Source of the DNA: Paucimonas sp.
GTDB lineage: Bacteria > Pseudomonadota > Gammaproteobacteria > Burkholderiales > Burkholderiaceae_D
Direction of reading: 5' to 3'
Length of the DNA stretch: 9,598 bases
NCBI GenBank assembly: GCA_029266815.1
Contig: JAQSWC010000032.1
Span: 1-9,598, forward strand
This document shows positions 6,652 to 9,598 of the stretch, piece by piece. Made by a program: the position numbers and the translations under genes. The notes beneath the pieces were generated by a model. That model did not search any database and was not told where the DNA came from. It saw only the letters and a program-made list of their open reading frames with translations. Every line of letters starts with the position of its first letter. The first letter of the stretch is position 1.

Positions 6652-7029
6652 ATGTTGCCTACGCCTGATGTGGTTCTGATCGTCGATCCCGATCCCTTAT
6701 CCAGCTCTACTTTGTCCAAGGTGTTAAAAATGCACGGCTATGCCGTCATCACGACAGGTAACTTCGCCCTGGCGCAGCATCACCTGGAAGAGAAACGATT
6801 TGATCTGATGCTCATCCCTGTTGATGACCAGTTCTCGCCAACAGAAAACTCGTTTCTACAAACTGCCCGGGCATTACAGCCGACATTGAAAGTCCTTGGA
6901 ATCTGCACAGATGACGTGCCGAAGGAGACCTTGTCGGCTGTGGATGACGTCATACGGCTTGGCCGTCCAGCGCATACGTTACATCGTGGTATTTCAGGGG
7001 ACAGCGACAGAGCTGAAGTTTTTCACTGA
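6652..7029 (+). CDS. Stand-alone degenerate response-regulator receiver (pseudo-receiver)
   Basis: A 125-residue protein whose first 115 residues follow the CheY-like receiver pattern. VVLIVDPDPLSSSTLSKVLK (7-24 or so) is the first strand with an acidic pair, Asp12/Asp14. FDLMLIPVDDQ (50-60) is the third strand, TLKVLGICTDD (78-88) the fourth with Thr86, and DVIRLGRPAHTL (99-110) the fifth. The phosphoacceptor position after DLMLI is Pro56 instead of Asp, and the conserved Lys of the KP motif is replaced by Arg105. Ordinary aspartyl phosphorylation is therefore unlikely. There is no output domain, so it would act by protein contact if it is functional. No Shine-Dalgarno sequence precedes the ATG, so the start is uncertain. 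A shared terminator follows directly. Confidence 0.65.
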   Translation: MLPTPDVVLIVDPDPLSSSTLSKVLKMHGYAVITTGNFALAQHHLEEKRFDLMLIPVDDQFSPTENSFLQTARALQPTLKVLGICTDDVPKETLSAVDDVIRLGRPAHTLHRGISGDSDRAEVFH

Positions 7030-7033
7030 CAAG

Positions 7034-7063
7034 AAAAACGGGGCCGTTCGGCCCCGTTTCTTT
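7034..7063. terminator. Bidirectional terminator between convergent genes
   Basis: AAACGGGGCC (7036-7045) and GGCCCCGTTT (7050-7059) pair perfectly around GTTC. Leftward the stem ends in five T (7038-7034), serving the aldo-keto reductase gene that stops at 7094. Rightward it ends in TTTCTTT, serving the receiver-like gene that stops at 7029. Confidence 0.9.
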
Positions 7064-7093
7064 GTCCCGGTCTGTAAACTGTTTTGAGTCTTC

Positions 7094-8143
7094 TTACGGC
7101 TTCTGATCGCTGGACGGCCTTTCCCACAGGTTGATACCGCTCTCCTGCGCATGCACATCTATTGCTGCCAGCTCTTCCTTTGAAAATTCCAGGTTCTTGA
7201 GCGCGCCGACGTTTTCAGTGATCTGCTTTGCGCTGCTGGCGCCGACCAGCGTGGTGGTCACGCGCGGGTCTCTCAGCACCCAGGCGTAGGCCATCTGCGC
7301 GAGGCTTTGGCCGCGCGCCTTGGCGATTTCGTTCAGCGCGCTTACGCGCTTCAGGTTTTCAGGGCTCAGGTGGTTCTTCGAGAGCGATGCGCCGCCTGGG
7401 CGGTTGACGCGTGAATCGGTAGGAATGCCGTTCAGGTACTTGTCGCTCAGCAGGCCCTGCGCCAGCGCGGTGAAGGCGATGCAGCCGATGCCTTCCTTTT
7501 CCAGCGTGTCGAGCAGTTCGCGCTCGATCCAGCGATTGAGCATGTTGTAGGCAGGCTGGTGGATCAGGCACGGCACCTTCCATTCACGCAGCAGGCTTGC
7601 CATCTCGGCGGTCTTGGCCGCAGAGTAGGACGAGATGCCGATGTACAGGGCCTTGCCCTGCTGGACTGCAGTGGCGAGCGCGCCGGCGGTTTCTTCCAGC
7701 GGCGTTTCGGGATCGAAGCGGTGGGAATAGAAGATGTCCACGTAGTCCAGGCCCATACGCTGCAAGCTCTGGTCCACGCTGGCGAGCACATATTTGCGCG
7801 ATCCACCGCCCTGGCCGTAAGGGCCGGGCCACATGTCCCAGCCGGCCTTGGTGGAGATGATCAGTTCGTCGCGATACGGCTTGAAGTCTTCTTTGAAGAG
7901 TTGGCCGAAGTTGCGCTCTGCGCTGCCGTACGGCGGCCCATAGTTGTTAGCGAGGTCGAAGTGAGTGATGCCGAGGTCAAAGGCGGTGCGCAGCATGCTT
8001 CTCTGCGTGTCGATCGGCGTGGCGTCGCCGAAGTTGTGCCAGAGGCCGAGCGAGAGAACGGGAAGCTTGAGGCCGCTTTTGCCGCAGAAGCGGTATTGCA
8101 TGCCTTCGTATCGGGATTCGAGTGCCTGGTAGCTTTTGATCAT
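7094..8143 (-). CDS. gpr: Aldo-keto reductase, YghZ/Gpr type (L-glyceraldehyde 3-phosphate reductase-like)
   Basis: A 349-residue cytoplasmic NADPH-dependent aldo-keto reductase that closely resembles E. coli YghZ (Gpr) from memory. Shared blocks include MQYRFCGKSGLKLP, LSLGLWHNFG, FDLGITHFDLANNYGPP, STKAGWDMWPGPYG, YVDIFYSHR and CIAFTALAQGLL. The catalytic tetrad is visible as Asp63, Tyr68, Lys99 and His141. VGASSAKQITENVGAL near the C-terminus is the cofactor phosphate-binding region. YghZ-type enzymes reduce L-glyceraldehyde 3-phosphate and toxic aldehydes such as methylglyoxal; the exact substrate here is inferred from family. The length fits, and the start at 8143 aligns with the 12-14 residue leader before MQYR in E. 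coli. An internal ATG at 8101 has its own GAAGG, so a shorter form cannot be excluded. The gene stands alone between terminator 7034-7063 and the VOC gene. Confidence 0.9.
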   Translation of the reverse strand: MIKSYQALESRYEGMQYRFCGKSGLKLPVLSLGLWHNFGDATPIDTQRSMLRTAFDLGITHFDLANNYGPPYGSAERNFGQLFKEDFKPYRDELIISTKAGWDMWPGPYGQGGGSRKYVLASVDQSLQRMGLDYVDIFYSHRFDPETPLEETAGALATAVQQGKALYIGISSYSAAKTAEMASLLREWKVPCLIHQPAYNMLNRWIERELLDTLEKEGIGCIAFTALAQGLLSDKYLNGIPTDSRVNRPGGASLSKNHLSPENLKRVSALNEIAKARGQSLAQMAYAWVLRDPRVTTTLVGASSAKQITENVGALKNLEFSKEELAAIDVHAQESGINLWERPSSDQKP

Positions 8144-8362
8144 GGACGTGGACGAAAAGTGGGTCTTTGACTTGCCGGCCGCAACGGCGCGGCATGGCGC
8201 GTGCTGCTGCGTGAGGCGGCAGTTTAGCGGATTTTTGCCGTATCGAGATTGCGCGGGAAAGCTGGATTGCGAGCGGCGCTCATCAGCGCAGGGCTGCGTA
8301 CCTGTCCGGGAAAAGCAGCCGTTGGATGGCGCCCTTCCTAATACAGATAGATCAAATATGCC

Positions 8363-8836
8363 TCAGCCGCGTACTGCCGCTTCGATCTTCGCGACGTCTA
8401 TCTTCTGCATTTCCATCATCGCCGCGAACGCGCGCTTGGCTACGTCTCCGCCCTGGGCCATCGCATCGGTCAGGACACGCGGCGTGATCTGCCACGACAG
8501 GCCCCATTTGTCCTTGCACCAGCCGCACGCGCTCTCTGCGCCGCCGTTGCCGACAATGGCATTCCAGTAGCGGTCGGTCTCTTCCTGGCTGTCGATGGCG
8601 ATCTGGAAGGAAAAGGCTTCGCTATGCCTGAACACATCACCGCCGTTGAGGCCCAGGCATGGAATGCCGAATACCGTGAACTCGACGGTGAGGACTTGTC
8701 CTTCCTTACCGCCGGGGTAATCGGAGGGTGCGCGATGAACGGCATCGACTGAGCTGTCGGGAAAGGTCTTTGCGTAAAAATTCGCGGCTTCTTCGGCGTC
8801 ATGGTTGTACCACAGGCAGATCGTGTTCTTCGTCAT
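8363..8836 (-). CDS. VOC-family (PhnB-like) protein
   Basis: A 157-residue protein of the vicinal oxygen chelate superfamily, of the PhnB-like type often labelled 3-demethylubiquinone-9 3-methyltransferase domain. ICLWYNHDAEEAANFYAKTF (6-25) is the family opening. LTVEFTVFGIPCLGLNGG (49-66) is the central strand pair. CGWCKDKWGLSWQITP (104-119) is the diagnostic late motif. Most such proteins have no proven reaction; the methyltransferase label is historical and I would not adopt it. The ATG at 8836 has AAGGAG seven bases upstream; an in-frame GTG at 8842 is too close to that site. The gap of 219 bases to the reductase gene downstream holds nothing I recognise, and co-transcription is possible. 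Confidence 0.87.
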   Translation of the reverse strand: MTKNTICLWYNHDAEEAANFYAKTFPDSSVDAVHRAPSDYPGGKEGQVLTVEFTVFGIPCLGLNGGDVFRHSEAFSFQIAIDSQEETDRYWNAIVGNGGAESACGWCKDKWGLSWQITPRVLTDAMAQGGDVAKRAFAAMMEMQKIDVAKIEAAVRG

Positions 8837-8891
8837 TGCCACTCTCCTTTATTTACGGTTTGTTCACGGTTAGGTGTTTCCTTGCATGTAC

Positions 8892-8907
8892 CGGTTCGAG
8901 CGAACCG
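8892..8907. repeat. 16-bp inverted repeat upstream of the VOC gene
   Basis: CGGTTCG-AG-CGAACCG has perfect 7-bp arms about 56 bases before the VOC start codon. It could be a regulator-binding site for that gene. No T-run follows on either strand, so it is not an obvious terminator. Confidence 0.4.
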
Positions 8908-9098
8908 ATCATACGCACACTTTAAAACTGCAGCAGACGCCATGCCAAGCTCGGCTGGTTCAGTGGGCTTTTGAGTTCGTGGATAGGTAATGAGCTTCCG
9001 CGCAGAGACTGTAGGGCGTAACTCGTTTCGCATCTTTAACGCCACTCCCCTGACTCATCAATTACTTGACCTGAACATCGCAAAACCGGTCATTCAAA

Positions 9099-9128
9099 TT
9101 GACAGACTGCAATATAAGCGGATACCAT
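9099..9128 (+). promoter_or_regulatory. Promoter of the second GH16 gene
   Basis: A perfect -35 box TTGACA (9099-9104) is followed after 18 bases by TACCAT (9123-9128), four of six matches to a -10 box. The LacI-type palindrome begins at the last base of this box and would cover the start site. The leader would be about 50 bases. Confidence 0.5.
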
Positions 9129-9141
9129 GAAAGCGCTTTCA
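9128..9141. promoter_or_regulatory. LacI-family-type operator, glucanase site 2
   Basis: TGAAAGCGCTTTCA is a perfect 14-bp palindrome of the LacI/GalR class, placed over the expected transcription start of the lipoprotein GH16 gene. It differs by one base from the operator at 3804-3817, suggesting one repressor for both loci. Confidence 0.75.
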
Positions 9142-9185
9142 CTTCCCTCCCCTTTTCCCCGATCCGTTCCCAGGAGACATAGAAA

Positions 9186-9598
9186 ATGTTGCAACAGATT
9201 TTATTTCCGTCGCTGTCGACACGGCTGGGCGCTGCGCTTTTGGTAGCCAGTGCCGCGCTGACAGGCTGCGGCGGTGGCGGCGGTTCATCGCCGACCCCAA
9301 CCCCCGCACCCACACCGACTCCGACACCCACGGCCACTCCCGTTTTCGCCGATGAATTCGACGGCACCACTCTCGACTCCGCCAAATGGGGCTACCAGCT
9401 CGGCAACGGCGCCGTTGTCGGCAACCCCGGCTGGGGCAACAACGAGCTCGAGTACTACACCGACCGTACGGAAAACGTCCGCGTTGAAGACGGCAACCTG
9501 ATCATCACGGCCCGCAAGGAAGACTTCACCGGCACTGCTGCCGGCGGCAATGAAGGCCAGACCTTCACCTGGACATCCGGCCGCATCCGCACAGCCGG
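9186..9598 (+). CDS. Lipoprotein GH16 beta-glucanase, N-terminal part (3' end outside window)
   Basis: The frame opens at ATG 9186, nine bases after AGGAG, and stays open for 137 codons to the window edge. Residues 1-28 are a lipoprotein signal with lipobox LTGC, so Cys28 would be lipidated and the enzyme anchored to the outer membrane or exported. A Gly-rich stretch and a Pro-Thr linker (about 29-51) precede the catalytic domain. VFADEFDGTTLDSAKW, GWGNNELEYYT, DGNLIITARKED and TSGRIRTA match the N-terminal third of GH16 laminarinase-like enzymes and parallel the gene at 2020-3606. The EIDxxE active site should lie just beyond the edge and is not visible, so catalytic competence is unproven. 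Promoter and LacI-type operator lie directly upstream. Confidence 0.88.
   Translation, partial: MLQQILFPSLSTRLGAALLVASAALTGCGGGGGSSPTPTPAPTPTPTPTATPVFADEFDGTTLDSAKWGYQLGNGAVVGNPGWGNNELEYYTDRTENVRVEDGNLIITARKEDFTGTAAGGNEGQTFTWTSGRIRTA

Larger units (their letters stand above)
8837..9185. promoter_or_regulatory. Divergent intergenic region before the VOC and second GH16 genes
   Basis: 349 bases without a credible gene. The left half holds the VOC ribosome binding site, two direct ACGGTT copies spaced 11 bases apart (8855-8860, 8866-8871) and a 16-bp dyad at 8892-8907. The right half holds the GH16 promoter and LacI-type operator. Nothing else stands out between 8910 and 9095. Confidence 0.5.

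Noticed and set aside
7559..8170. 203-codon open frame antisense to the aldo-keto reductase gene
   Set aside because: A shadow of a well-supported conserved enzyme gene, with no plausible ribosome binding site or domain.
9127..9240. Short frame starting at the ATG inside the operator (MKALSLPSPF...)
   Set aside because: It has no ribosome binding site, its ATG lies in the promoter/operator, and it overlaps the GH16 signal peptide out of frame.
9062..9385. 107-codon leftward frame over the start of the second GH16 gene
   Set aside because: Its Gly/Val-rich and Pro-rich composition is the reverse reading of the Pro-Thr linker, and it would cross the GH16 promoter. The rightward GH16 frame is clearly the real gene.

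Overview
The window looks like a chromosomal segment of a Gram-negative, GC-rich betaproteobacterium. My best guess is an Oxalobacteraceae relative such as Massilia or Duganella. The guess rests on high-GC codon use, on secreted and lipoprotein glycosidases with Gram-negative signal sequences, and on a lipoprotein carrying GWG-type repeats of a kind I associate with that group. It is an impression, not a database result. There are ten protein-coding genes, two of them cut by the window edges, and no RNA gene, insertion sequence, CRISPR array or phage gene that I can support.

Left part (1-1940): the 5' part of a leftward lipoprotein gene, then a leftward three-gene operon encoding two SRPBCC/AHSA1-type proteins and an ArsR-type repressor. 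The operon has a clear promoter flanked by two copies of a 16-bp dyad, probably the ArsR operators. It has tightly overlapping reading frames and ends at a strong hairpin terminator (431-473).

Centre (2020-6018): a divergent pair of polysaccharide-degrading enzymes. One is a secreted GH16 endo-beta-glucanase with a C-terminal Ig/PKD-like and putative carbohydrate-binding tail (leftward). The other is an exported GH2 glycosidase (rightward). Between them lies a LacI-type operator, TGAAAGCGGTTTCA read on the minus strand, sitting inside a TTGACA-17-CATATT promoter.

Right part (6225-9598): a small unrecognised protein, a stand-alone degenerate response-regulator receiver, a shared convergent terminator, a YghZ/Gpr-type aldo-keto reductase, a VOC/PhnB-like protein and, at the edge, the start of a second GH16 gene encoding a lipoprotein. 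Its promoter overlaps a perfect palindrome TGAAAGCGCTTTCA, 13/14 identical to the operator 5.3 kb away.

Taken together, the two GH16 enzymes and the GH2 enzyme look like one regulon for extracellular beta-glucan breakdown under an unseen LacI-family repressor, interrupted by housekeeping or stress genes. I did not find a clearly new biological system. The best leads are the shared operator, the double-operator ArsR promoter with its unusually long palindrome, and the receiver protein that has lost its phosphoacceptor.
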